DNA of 6,468 nt from UBA1672 sp964015995 (GTDB lineage: Bacteria > Pseudomonadota > Alphaproteobacteria > Micavibrionales > Micavibrionaceae). The notes under the pieces are model-generated. The model was given only the letters and a program-made list of their open reading frames with translations. It did not search any database and was not told the DNA's origin. The translations under genes were made by a program, and so were the position numbers. The DNA lies in the NCBI GenBank assembly GCA_964015995.1, contig CAXHFH010000119.1, positions 1 to 6,468 on the forward strand. Direction: 5' to 3'. Positions 1 through 6,426 of this stretch are shown piece by piece (positions within the stretch are counted from its first letter, which is position 1; each line of letters opens with the position of its first letter).

Positions 1-1155
1 CCTAAAGATGGTGAAGGGCATGCCTTTGCGTTTGATCAGGATGCAGAAGACGAAGATATAAATAAGCGTCTTAAAAAACTTGCAAAAGGGAAGTCTAAAG
101 AAGACTTTGACACAGCAACGTTGGATCAAGTGCCTACAGAATCGCTTGCTAATATTATTGGCCCAGATGTTAAGGGTGCGGGCACGCTTACGGAGCCACG
201 CCAATTCAACATGATGTTCCATACATATGTTGGTGCAACGGCGGGGGATGAAAATAAGGCGTACTTACGTCCTGAAACCTGTGCAGGGATTTTCCTGAAC
301 TTTAAAAACGTCGTCGATTCAAGCCGCGTGCGCGTTCCTTTTGGTATTGCGCAGGTGGGTAAGGCCTTCCGTAATGAGGTTACGCCGCGTAACTTTGTAT
401 TCCGCAGCCGTGAGTTTGAGCAAATGGAGCTGGAGTGGTTCTGTGAAGAAGAAGACGTACCGATGTGGTTTGACTTTTGGGTCGCTGAACGTACTAAGTT
501 TTGGGAATCTGTTGGTATACCAAAATCTGAACTTCACTTCCTTGATGTGCCGAAAGATGATCTGGCGCATTATTCTAGTCGTACAATCGATGTTGAGTAT
601 CGTTTCCCTTTTGCGGCTCCCGGATACGATGAATTAGAAGGGATAGCGCATCGCGGTTGTTATGATTTAACGCAGCATCAGGAATTTTCCGGTACAAAGC
701 TGGAGTATTTCGATCAGCCTACAAACAAACGTTTTATGCCGCATGTGATTGAGCCATCGACAGGGCTAACGCGCGGTGTTCTGGCGCTTATTTGTCAGGC
801 ATACACGGTTGATGATACGCGACCATCGGGTGTGTTCTTGGACTTTGATCCTGCTATGGCACCAAAGAAGGCGGCGATATTGCCCTTAACGGCCAAGGAT
901 GAGCACGTGCCGATTGCACAGAAGCTTTATATGCATTTACGTGATGACTTTGCCGTTGATCTCGATGTAAAACAAAATATTGGTAAGCGTTACGCGCGTC
1001 AGGATGAAATCGGCACACCGTTCTGTTTTACGGTTGATAATGATACAATTGAAGATGAAACCGTAACTGTGCGTCACCGTAACACGATGCAGCAGGAGCG
1101 TATTCCGTTGGATAATATCAAGCCATTCTTGCATGATAAAATCAATAAATCCTGA
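1..1155 (+). CDS. glyS: Glycyl-tRNA synthetase, dimeric class II type (5'-truncated)
   Basis: Charges tRNA-Gly with glycine using ATP, in the cytoplasm. The frame is open from base 1 without a start, so the N-terminus lies outside the window; 384 residues remain, against roughly 450-550 in whole family members. Numbering from codon 1 here: LTEPRQFN and the YLRPETCAG segment lead into class II motif 2 (FRNE at 123-126, EFEQME at 139-144); motif 3 is the EPSTGLTR stretch (251-258, Arg258); the C-terminal anticodon-binding domain runs from about 293 (AILPLTAKDE) and includes GKRYARQDEIGTPF. This is the single-chain alpha2 type shared with archaea, eukaryotes and some bacteria, not the GlyQ/GlyS alpha2-beta2 enzyme, so the symbol glyS (glyQS in some annotations) must not be read as the beta subunit. 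An ATG at 211 or a TTG at 121 would be false starts, because conserved sequence continues upstream. The acyltransferase gene follows 12 bases after the stop. Confidence 0.95.
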   Translation, partial: PKDGEGHAFAFDQDAEDEDINKRLKKLAKGKSKEDFDTATLDQVPTESLANIIGPDVKGAGTLTEPRQFNMMFHTYVGATAGDENKAYLRPETCAGIFLNFKNVVDSSRVRVPFGIAQVGKAFRNEVTPRNFVFRSREFEQMELEWFCEEEDVPMWFDFWVAERTKFWESVGIPKSELHFLDVPKDDLAHYSSRTIDVEYRFPFAAPGYDELEGIAHRGCYDLTQHQEFSGTKLEYFDQPTNKRFMPHVIEPSTGLTRGVLALICQAYTVDDTRPSGVFLDFDPAMAPKKAAILPLTAKDEHVPIAQKLYMHLRDDFAVDLDVKQNIGKRYARQDEIGTPFCFTVDNDTIEDETVTVRHRNTMQQERIPLDNIKPFLHDKINKS

Positions 1156-1167
1156 TATTGTTATTTT

Positions 1168-2313
1168 ATGGATACCCCTAAACCACTTATAGTTGGACAG
1201 CATTATCCCGCTATCGATGGTATGCGGGGCATGGCGGTTCTGCTTGTTATTTGGTTCCATGCTTCTTATTTTGTCACGATCGGTATGGAAGAGCCGCTTG
1301 TCGGTTTCACGTATGGTTATTATCTTCTAACCATTCTGGGAGAAACAGGCGTTGATCTGTTTTTTGTGCTGTCAGGGTTTTTGATTACCGGAATACTTAT
1401 CGACACAGCCAATGATACACATACGTTAAAGAACTTCTATATCAGAAGATCTTTAAGGATCTTTCCGCTTTATTATGCTGTTCTGTTTATCTTTGTGGTC
1501 TATTTCCTGTTTATTTTTGGAATTAATGGCTTGGATCATGGCAAGATATTGGCACATTTCCTATATCTGCAAAACTGGACTTTAGGGCATAACGAGGATC
1601 AATTCCTTTTGCTTGATCATACGTGGTCTTTGGCCGTCGAAGAGCAGTTTTATTTATTCTGGCCATTATTGTTTTTATCTTTTTATAAAGGGCCTGTTCG
1701 AGGGGTTTTTATTTTATGTGCGTCTATGATTCTGTTCTCGTGGGGGCTTAGGCTCTTTTTTACGGATTTAGATCAGTATAAGTGGGCTTACACATTCACC
1801 ATTTCAAGGCTCGATGGATTGGCTCTTGGAGCTTTATTAAGCGTTTTGTGTGTCCGTTATAAAGACAAATGCCTTCAATATAGAAGGGTATTGCCTTATG
1901 TGATGCTCATTACTTTATCTGCAATTTTGATTACATTATTTATTCAAGAGACAAAGATGGACAGCCATCATGCAATGATTAGGTATGGTTTGACGTTTTT
2001 CAGTGTTTTGTATGTCTCTTTGTTGGCGTACGTTTTTTTGTCTAATGAGAATAATACTCTAAAGCGTTTCTTTTGCCTAAAGCCACTCCGGGAAATTGGG
2101 CGTGTGAGTTACGGTGTTTATATTTTCCATTCACCTGTGATGATGATTGCCGTACGCCAACTCTATCAATATGAACTGGGGTATTGGTACACACATCTTA
2201 TATTGCTCCTCGCGGGGGGGATTGTCTCCTTCCTGTTGGCTTCTCTGAGCTATCATTTCTTTGAGAAGCGCATGCTTCGACTGAAGGACAAATACGCACC
2301 GTTAAAACAGTAG
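1168..2313 (+). CDS. Acyltransferase 3 family integral membrane protein (OafA-like)
   Basis: Predicted inner-membrane O-acyltransferase that moves acyl groups (often acetyl) onto cell-surface sugars such as LPS O-antigen, exopolysaccharide or peptidoglycan; the acceptor here is unknown. The 381 residues carry the family landmarks in order: DGMRGMAV (17-24), His31 in WFHAS as the probable catalytic histidine, GVDLFFVLSGFLITG (61-75), FYIRRSLRIFPLYY (90-103), HTWSLAVEEQFYLFWP (151-166), RLDGLALGAL (214-223), GRVSYGVYIFHSP (311-323) and FFEKR near the end (364-368). About ten hydrophobic segments fit the usual topology. There is no SGNH esterase extension, so it is the short, membrane-only form. 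The ATG at 1168 lies 12 bases after the glyS stop and has no visible Shine-Dalgarno, which suggests translational coupling. No glycan biosynthesis genes are visible nearby to indicate the substrate. Confidence 0.93.
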   Translation: MDTPKPLIVGQHYPAIDGMRGMAVLLVIWFHASYFVTIGMEEPLVGFTYGYYLLTILGETGVDLFFVLSGFLITGILIDTANDTHTLKNFYIRRSLRIFPLYYAVLFIFVVYFLFIFGINGLDHGKILAHFLYLQNWTLGHNEDQFLLLDHTWSLAVEEQFYLFWPLLFLSFYKGPVRGVFILCASMILFSWGLRLFFTDLDQYKWAYTFTISRLDGLALGALLSVLCVRYKDKCLQYRRVLPYVMLITLSAILITLFIQETKMDSHHAMIRYGLTFFSVLYVSLLAYVFLSNENNTLKRFFCLKPLREIGRVSYGVYIFHSPVMMIAVRQLYQYELGYWYTHLILLLAGGIVSFLLASLSYHFFEKRMLRLKDKYAPLKQ

Positions 2314-2321
2314 TTTTTTTC

Positions 2322-2350
2322 TTGTAAAAGGGCGGAAAACAAGGTCTTAT
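2322..2350 (+). promoter_or_regulatory. Possible sigma-70 promoter for the YegP-like gene
   Basis: TTGTAA (2322-2327) and TCTTAT (2345-2350) are 17 bases apart and each match the sigma-70 consensus at four of six positions. The pair lies in the 77-base gap before the YegP-like gene, which may need its own promoter since the gap is much longer than others on this strand. The match is weak and such pairs occur by chance in AT-rich spacers. Confidence 0.25.
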
Positions 2351-2390
2351 AGTGCCATTGCAATTAAAGAATTTATGAGGAGCATATAAT

Positions 2391-2738
2391 ATGGCTAATG
2401 GCTATTACGAAATTAAACAGGCAAAAGATGGTCAATTCCATTTCAACCTGAAAGCGGGTAACCACGAAATTATCTTGAGCAGTGAGCTTTATACAACTAA
2501 GGCGGCTTGTGAAAATGGTATTGAATCTGTTCAAAAGAACAGTGGCGATGAAAGCTTGTATGAAACGCGCGAAGCGAAAAACGGTAAGCCATATTTCGTT
2601 CTTAAAGCAAAAAACCACCAAGAAATTGGCCGCAGCGAAATGTATGAATCCGCAGCTGCATGTCAGAACGGAATTGAATCTGTTAAGAAAAATGGTGCTT
2701 CTGAAGAAGTTAAGGACAAAACAGCTGAAGCTGCTTAA
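2391..2738 (+). CDS. yegP: YegP-like UPF0339/DUF1508 tandem-repeat protein
   Basis: Small soluble protein of 115 residues made of two copies of the DUF1508 unit, like E. coli YegP (about 110 residues). Unit one covers roughly residues 4-52 (YYEIKQAKDGQFHFNLKAGN, then SELYTTKAACENGIESVQKN) and unit two roughly 55-102 (LYETREAKNGKPYFVLKAKN, then SEMYESAAACQNGIESVKKN). The repeated pattern is an aromatic/Lys-rich strand, a [FV]xLKA[GK]N turn, an [ST]E[LM]Y motif and a GIESV[QK]KN helix. The last dozen residues are a charged, Ala-rich tail. The molecular function of the family is not established. An unusually good Shine-Dalgarno, GAGGAG at 2377-2382, lies eight bases before the ATG and fixes the start. 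The gene converges with the methyltransferase gene, with 25 bases between their stop codons. The symbol is given by homology only. Confidence 0.92.
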   Translation: MANGYYEIKQAKDGQFHFNLKAGNHEIILSSELYTTKAACENGIESVQKNSGDESLYETREAKNGKPYFVLKAKNHQEIGRSEMYESAAACQNGIESVKKNGASEEVKDKTAEAA

Positions 2739-2763
2739 TTTCGGAACAAATACATATTAAAGA

Positions 2764-3507
2764 TTATAAAGGGGCCGCGTGACGCAATATGTCATCGGCC
2801 TCTTTTGTATGCTTGCCGTTTTGATCATGCATCACAATGCCCTGATGAAGGGTTGCTGGTGATTTTTTATGCTTATAGGCACGAATGATGACACGCTTGG
2901 CTGCTGTTCCTGCTTTCGGGTATAGCGGAATAATCTCAACTCTGCCAAATCTCCGCCCTCCGTTTTCGCTGTATAAGGCTTGGATCAGGCGGTCTGTTTG
3001 GCCGGCTTCGTGTACCATCGTAAGGCTGCCTTGCCCTTTAATGTGGTGCCATGCGCGTGTTGTCCAGCTTTGTAAATTTAAACTCTCTTCCAAATGTCCC
3101 ATAGCGCGTGCTTTTGCGGGGGAGGGGGATTGTCTGTGTGCGCCGGCTTCTTTGTATGGCGGATTACAAATCACATGATTGAAAGACCCGATATCGAGTT
3201 CACTTCGAACATCAGCGCAGGAGAAGCTGGAGCGTTCGGCCATACCATTTTTTTGCGCGTTTGTTACTGCCAAGTCTATGTGATCTTGTTGTATATCGAT
3301 TCCGTGCAATTTTGTTTCGGCTACACGTTTTAATACGCAGAATCCTGCACTACCCACACCGCACCCTAAATCCAAGATGCTTTGTCCTTTTTTCGCAGGG
3401 CACGCTGCGGCAAGCATGACGCTGTCCATGGATGTCTTAAACCCGCCAACAATCTGGTGCAAAGCCAACGACTTATTCAGGACATAAATTAGGTTTTCGT
3501 CATTCAT
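2764..3507 (-). CDS. SAM-dependent methyltransferase, TrmN6-like (tRNA1Val adenine-N6 family)
   Basis: Predicted class I SAM-dependent methyltransferase of 247 residues, of the family that includes E. coli TrmN6/YfiC, which N6-methylates A37 of tRNA1(Val). The N-terminal segment (HQIVGGFKTSMDSVMLAAA, 17-35) corresponds to the family's substrate/cofactor entry region. SAM motif I is LDLGCGVG (45-52), the acidic end of strand 2 is GIDI (69-72), and the N6-adenine catalytic motif is NPPY (115-118). The C-terminal half ends the Rossmann fold (EIIPLYPKAG, then AAKRVIIRAYK). NPPY supports an amino-group nitrogen target, but whether the substrate is tRNA1(Val) cannot be read from sequence. The ATG at 3507 has an in-frame stop 12 bases upstream, so no earlier start is possible; no clear Shine-Dalgarno is visible. 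It lies 21 bases behind the transglycosylase gene and is probably cotranscribed with it. Its 3' end contains a terminator-like hairpin. Confidence 0.88.
   Translation of the reverse strand: MNDENLIYVLNKSLALHQIVGGFKTSMDSVMLAAACPAKKGQSILDLGCGVGSAGFCVLKRVAETKLHGIDIQQDHIDLAVTNAQKNGMAERSSFSCADVRSELDIGSFNHVICNPPYKEAGAHRQSPSPAKARAMGHLEESLNLQSWTTRAWHHIKGQGSLTMVHEAGQTDRLIQALYSENGGRRFGRVEIIPLYPKAGTAAKRVIIRAYKHKKSPATLHQGIVMHDQNGKHTKEADDILRHAAPL
2768..2805. terminator. Candidate bidirectional terminator hairpin between convergent genes
   Basis: The left arm AAAGGGGCCG (2768-2777) pairs with CGGCCTCTTT (2796-2805), with one G-T wobble. An inner TGAC/GTCA pairing (2780-2783 with 2791-2794) shortens the loop to GCAATAT. 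On the plus strand the GC core is followed by TTTT (2803-2806); on the minus strand it runs into TTTATAATCTTT. That arrangement can stop the YegP-like transcript and the methyltransferase transcript alike. The U-tracts are short, so strength is uncertain. The hairpin lies within the last codons of the methyltransferase gene. Confidence 0.5.
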
Positions 3508-3528
3508 GTCTTTGTTTTAATCAAAGGA

Positions 3529-4467
3529 TTAGCTTTTGTCACTGATGACTTTAGATGGGCGCGCTGTTTGTGTAAGAACCATTAAATCAAGCGGTTCTGC
3601 TATTAGGCTAAAGAACGGACTTTGCGATGCGTTGCTATTTTTACTCGGCGCTGATCTTTTTGTTTGTAGGGGCATGAAAAGGCTGTTGTCGTTTCTGATC
3701 TTATTGTCATGATCATACGTGCCATTACGCATGGCTTTTGCGCGTTGCATAATCATATTGTCGGACAAGCGCGGTGGATACAGGCTGTTTTTACGGGCTA
3801 TCTTTTGTTGCGGCGTGGCAGGTGGCAAGGGGGCTGATGCGATGTCATTTGCTTCGATATTGACTGTACTGTCGAACTTTTGATCAAAGAACTGATATAC
3901 CTGTTCTAATGTACGCGCCTTCCCTGTCTGGCGATCATAAAAAACATTACGGTTGGCCATCGCAGCGCGCGGGTTCAGATCGGCGGCGTATTGAATGGGG
4001 TTTTCATCGCGTGCTTTAAGAAAGGCAGTTGCGCCACCAGCGCCTAAAAAATGCGCCAGATATAATTCAGTTGCGCCAACGTCACCCCCCCAGTTGGTAT
4101 TCAGATATTGCTCGTTCTCGGACGCAAAGGCTGCTGCCATAAATGATGCCTTTTCAGGATCTTTGCGCATGTTTAAGATCTCTGATCTGGATTTTCCTGC
4201 TGTATCAATGCCGTATTGATCAGCGTATTTATCAATCATATCTAGCCACGTACTGTCTATAAACTGGTATAATCCTGTCGCAGAGCTTGTTTTCGCTTTT
4301 GCGTTCGGATTAAAGCTACTTTCAGCTTTGGCTTGGTTCACGAGGTAGGAAAAATCAACCCCAGAGCTTTTGCTGGCATCATTGATTGCATTGATAACAT
4401 TTTTGGGAACATGAACCATATTCTTTCCTAAGCCACTGATTTGTATAGTCTCTAAGTTATTACTCAT
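3529..4467 (-). CDS. Soluble lytic transglycosylase-like (SLT domain) protein without signal peptide
   Basis: Predicted lytic transglycosylase, which would cleave the MurNAc-GlcNAc bond of peptidoglycan. From the ATG at 4467 it has 312 residues. The SLT fold starts near residue 35: the probable catalytic Glu49 lies in QAKAESSFNP (45-54), followed by SATGLYQFIDSTW (62-74), and the LYLAHFLGAGGA motif (135-146) closes the domain. Residues 205-312 look low-complexity and polar, with a Pro-rich part (213-219), ending in a more ordered hydrophobic stretch (SLIAEPLDLMVLTQ, 287-300). I recall similar proteins in Rhodospirillales-like alphaproteobacteria. I chose the ATG at 4467 because conserved-looking sequence starts soon after it. 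The frame stays open upstream to a TTG at 4578, but that would run past the divergent gene's start and adds no convincing signal peptide. No good Shine-Dalgarno precedes 4467. The methyltransferase gene follows after 21 bases. Confidence 0.85.
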   Translation of the reverse strand: MSNNLETIQISGLGKNMVHVPKNVINAINDASKSSGVDFSYLVNQAKAESSFNPNAKAKTSSATGLYQFIDSTWLDMIDKYADQYGIDTAGKSRSEILNMRKDPEKASFMAAAFASENEQYLNTNWGGDVGATELYLAHFLGAGGATAFLKARDENPIQYAADLNPRAAMANRNVFYDRQTGKARTLEQVYQFFDQKFDSTVNIEANDIASAPLPPATPQQKIARKNSLYPPRLSDNMIMQRAKAMRNGTYDHDNKIRNDNSLFMPLQTKRSAPSKNSNASQSPFFSLIAEPLDLMVLTQTARPSKVISDKS

Positions 4468-4566
4468 GTCATTTTTTACTCTAATCTCATTGTTTATTAC
4501 CGAACTGCTGTTTGAAGTTTTGCAAATGCCATGCCAGAATAAGAATAGTGAACAAAAGGGGCGTTC
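4468..4566. promoter_or_regulatory. Divergent intergenic region, likely holding promoters for both sides
   Basis: This 99-base gap separates the transglycosylase-like gene (minus) from the membrane-protein gene (plus), so both promoters should lie in or near it. For the plus strand, TTGAAG (4512-4517) and CAGAAT (4535-4540) are 17 bases apart and each match the sigma-70 consensus at four of six positions. I could not find a comparably spaced pair for the minus strand. AAAAGGGG at 4554-4561 is the Shine-Dalgarno of the plus-strand gene. Confidence 0.4.
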
Positions 4567-5061
4567 ATGAATAATCAATCTGAGTCTTTTGAAAAACCTA
4601 AAAATTTGAACAATAACAATAACTTTGCTGTTATTGCTCTGTTCGTATGCTTTCTTTCATTCTCGCTCTCCGTTGCTACGCCATGGTTTATGGGGGCGTT
4701 CGCGCCACCACCACCTGTCGCTGAGGAAGTGGATGAGCCCGGTATGACAGAGAGGCTGCTATCCTCTCTGTTAGGGAGTGAAGAGGATGTCGCTGAGCCT
4801 GAAGAAGAGAGCCAAGCTATCGATGTTCAACAAGAGCATTGGACGGATGCTTGGCCTTTCACGGTTATGATGATTGCACTAGGAGGGCTGTTCTGTGCGA
4901 CGATAGCAGTTTTACAAAGGCAGAATTATTACATTGCTGGAACGGCTATTTTCTTCGGTGTAGCCGCGATTGTTATTCAATATATTGTGATGGCGATCAT
5001 CGTTTTTACAATTCTTGTGATTCTTGTCTTTTTGTTAAGTGCTATTGGTGTAGAATTTTAG
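4567..5061 (+). CDS. Hypothetical multi-pass membrane protein with acidic linker
   Basis: I do not recognise this 164-residue protein. Residues 1-19 are polar and end in an Asn run (15-19). A first hydrophobic segment (about 20-45) is followed by a PPPP stretch (47-50) and an acidic linker (about 52-93) rich in Glu and Asp. The second half is very hydrophobic: one segment at about 97-115, a short QRQNYY turn, then about 122-162, long enough for two closely packed helices. Three or four membrane passes are therefore likely, with the acidic linker between the first two. The ATG at 4567 has a good Shine-Dalgarno (AAAAGGGG, 4554-4561, five bases away). The acyl-CoA dehydrogenase gene begins 28 bases after the stop, so the two are probably one operon, but nothing in the sequence links their functions. 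Confidence 0.75.
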   Translation: MNNQSESFEKPKNLNNNNNFAVIALFVCFLSFSLSVATPWFMGAFAPPPPVAEEVDEPGMTERLLSSLLGSEEDVAEPEEESQAIDVQQEHWTDAWPFTVMMIALGGLFCATIAVLQRQNYYIAGTAIFFGVAAIVIQYIVMAIIVFTILVILVFLLSAIGVEF

Positions 5062-5089
5062 ACAAATTTTTCTATGAAAGGGAGTGCGC

Positions 5090-6426
5090 ATGTATAAGCC
5101 GCCAGTCAATGAGATGTTATTTATCCTCCATGATGTTTTAGGATTCCAGCATGATGATTTGGATCGTGAAACATGTGAAGCGGTTCTGGATGAAGCTGCA
5201 AAGCTGGCATCCGGTGTATTGGCACCATTGAATAAAAGTGGTGATGAGCAGGGTGCGACATTAAAAGATGGTCGCGTTAAAACGGCTGATGGTTTTAAGG
5301 AAGCTTACAAGGCGTATTGTGATGGCGGTTGGAACGCCGTGCCATTTGATGCAGATTATGGTGGGCAAGGCCTCCCATGGTCTTTGGCGTTTCCTGTTCA
5401 AGAGATGTGGCAAGGTGCGAATATGTCTTTTGGGCTATGCCCTTTACTAAACCAAGGGGCTGTCGAAGCCATCGTTTCGCACGGTTCTGATAAACAAAAA
5501 GAATATTATTTGCCGAAACTGATTTCCGGTGAATGGACGGGGACGATGAACTTAACGGAGCCTCAGGCAGGGTCTGACCTTGGGCTTTTACGCGCGAAGG
5601 CGGTTAAGCAGGATGATGGTACATTTGCGGTTTCAGGGCAGAAAATTTTCATCACTTATGGGGATCATGACCTTACAGACAATATAATTCACCTTGTGTT
5701 GGCCAGAACGCCTGATGCACCTGATGATGTGAAGGGAATATCACTCTTTATTGTACCCAAAATTTTGGAAGATGGTTCGCAGAACAGTGTTCAGTGTATT
5801 GGCTTGGAGCATAAGCTCGGCATCCATGCCTCACCGACATGCACAATGGATTTTGACGGTGCAACCGGATATTTAATCGGTGAAGAAAACGCAGGCCTTA
5901 AATGCATGTTCACGATGATGAATAATGCTCGGCTTTCTGTTGGGCTTCAAGGCGTTGCGATTGCAGAGGCTGCTTTTCAGCATGCTTTGGCTTATGCGCA
6001 GGATCGCGTTCAGGGGAAGTCGTTTGAAACAGGCGAGCGTGTGGTCATTGCCGAGCATGCTGATGTACGTCGTATGCTTATGGACATGCAATCTCGTATT
6101 GTTGCCGGGCGGTTAATGGCGTATGGCGCTGCGATTGATTTGGACAAGGCCAATGCGGGCGATCAAGAGGCGAAAGCGCGTGTTGATTTCTTGACACCCA
6201 TTGTTAAAGGTTGGTGTACGGATATGGCCGTTGATGTGGCATCAATAGGGGTGCAAATTCACGGCGGTATGGGGTTTATCGAAGAAACAGGCGCTGCGCA
6301 GTTTTATCGTGATGCACGAATATTGCCGATATATGAAGGCACAAATGGCATTCAGGCCGCAGATTTTGTGTTTCGTAAGATACTTCGCGATGGGGGCGCT
6401 GTTGCTAAAGCTTATATAAATGAAAT
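5090..6426 (+). CDS. Acyl-CoA dehydrogenase, DmdC-like subfamily (3'-truncated)
   Basis: FAD-dependent flavoprotein that oxidises an acyl-CoA to its trans-2-enoyl-CoA, passing electrons to ETF. The N-terminus (MYKPPVNEMLFILHDVLGF) is the short extra region typical of the roughly 590-residue subfamily that includes 3-methylmercaptopropionyl-CoA dehydrogenase DmdC. Visible landmarks are the flavin-contacting NLTEPQAGSD (154-163), GQKIFITYGDHD with LVLARTPDAP downstream, the IHGGMGFIEETGA motif, and YEGTNGIQ, whose Glu416 is the probable catalytic base. The ATG at 5090 has AAAGGGAG (5077-5084) five bases upstream. Genuine sequence ends at about residue 445, where sequencing adapter begins, so the C-terminal domain of about 150 residues is missing because of contig end, not mutation. 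The frame stays open through the adapter, so automated annotation would append artefactual residues. The chain length preferred by the enzyme, and whether it acts on DMSP-derived substrate, cannot be decided here. Confidence 0.93.

Noticed and set aside
319..637. Open frames on both strands inside glyS, and similar ones inside the other genes
   Set aside because: They overlap strongly conserved coding sequence in another frame, show no recognisable family, and lack credible ribosome binding sites.
2311..2322. T-run after the acyltransferase stop, as an intrinsic terminator
   Set aside because: Seven Ts follow the stop codon, but I found no GC-rich stem before them; the nearest pairing (TTC/GAA around 2277-2286) is only three bases long and too far upstream.
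2385..2390. Perfect TATAAT directly before the YegP-like ATG, as a -10 element
   Set aside because: It sits between a strong Shine-Dalgarno (2377-2382) and the start codon. Transcription from it would begin inside the gene and lose that site, and no -35 is spaced properly (TTGCAA at 2358 is 21 bases away).
4468..4566. Minus-strand sigma-70 promoter built on TTGCAA near 4522
   Set aside because: At 17-base spacing the matching hexamer is CGGTAA, a poor -10; better AT-rich hexamers fall at 19-20 bases. I could not support a specific site.
4468..4578. N-terminal extension of the transglycosylase to the TTG at 4578
   Set aside because: It would overlap the start of the divergent membrane-protein gene, uses a rare start, and gives a Cys/Trp-containing segment that is not a good signal peptide or anchor. 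The ATG at 4467 is the simpler start.
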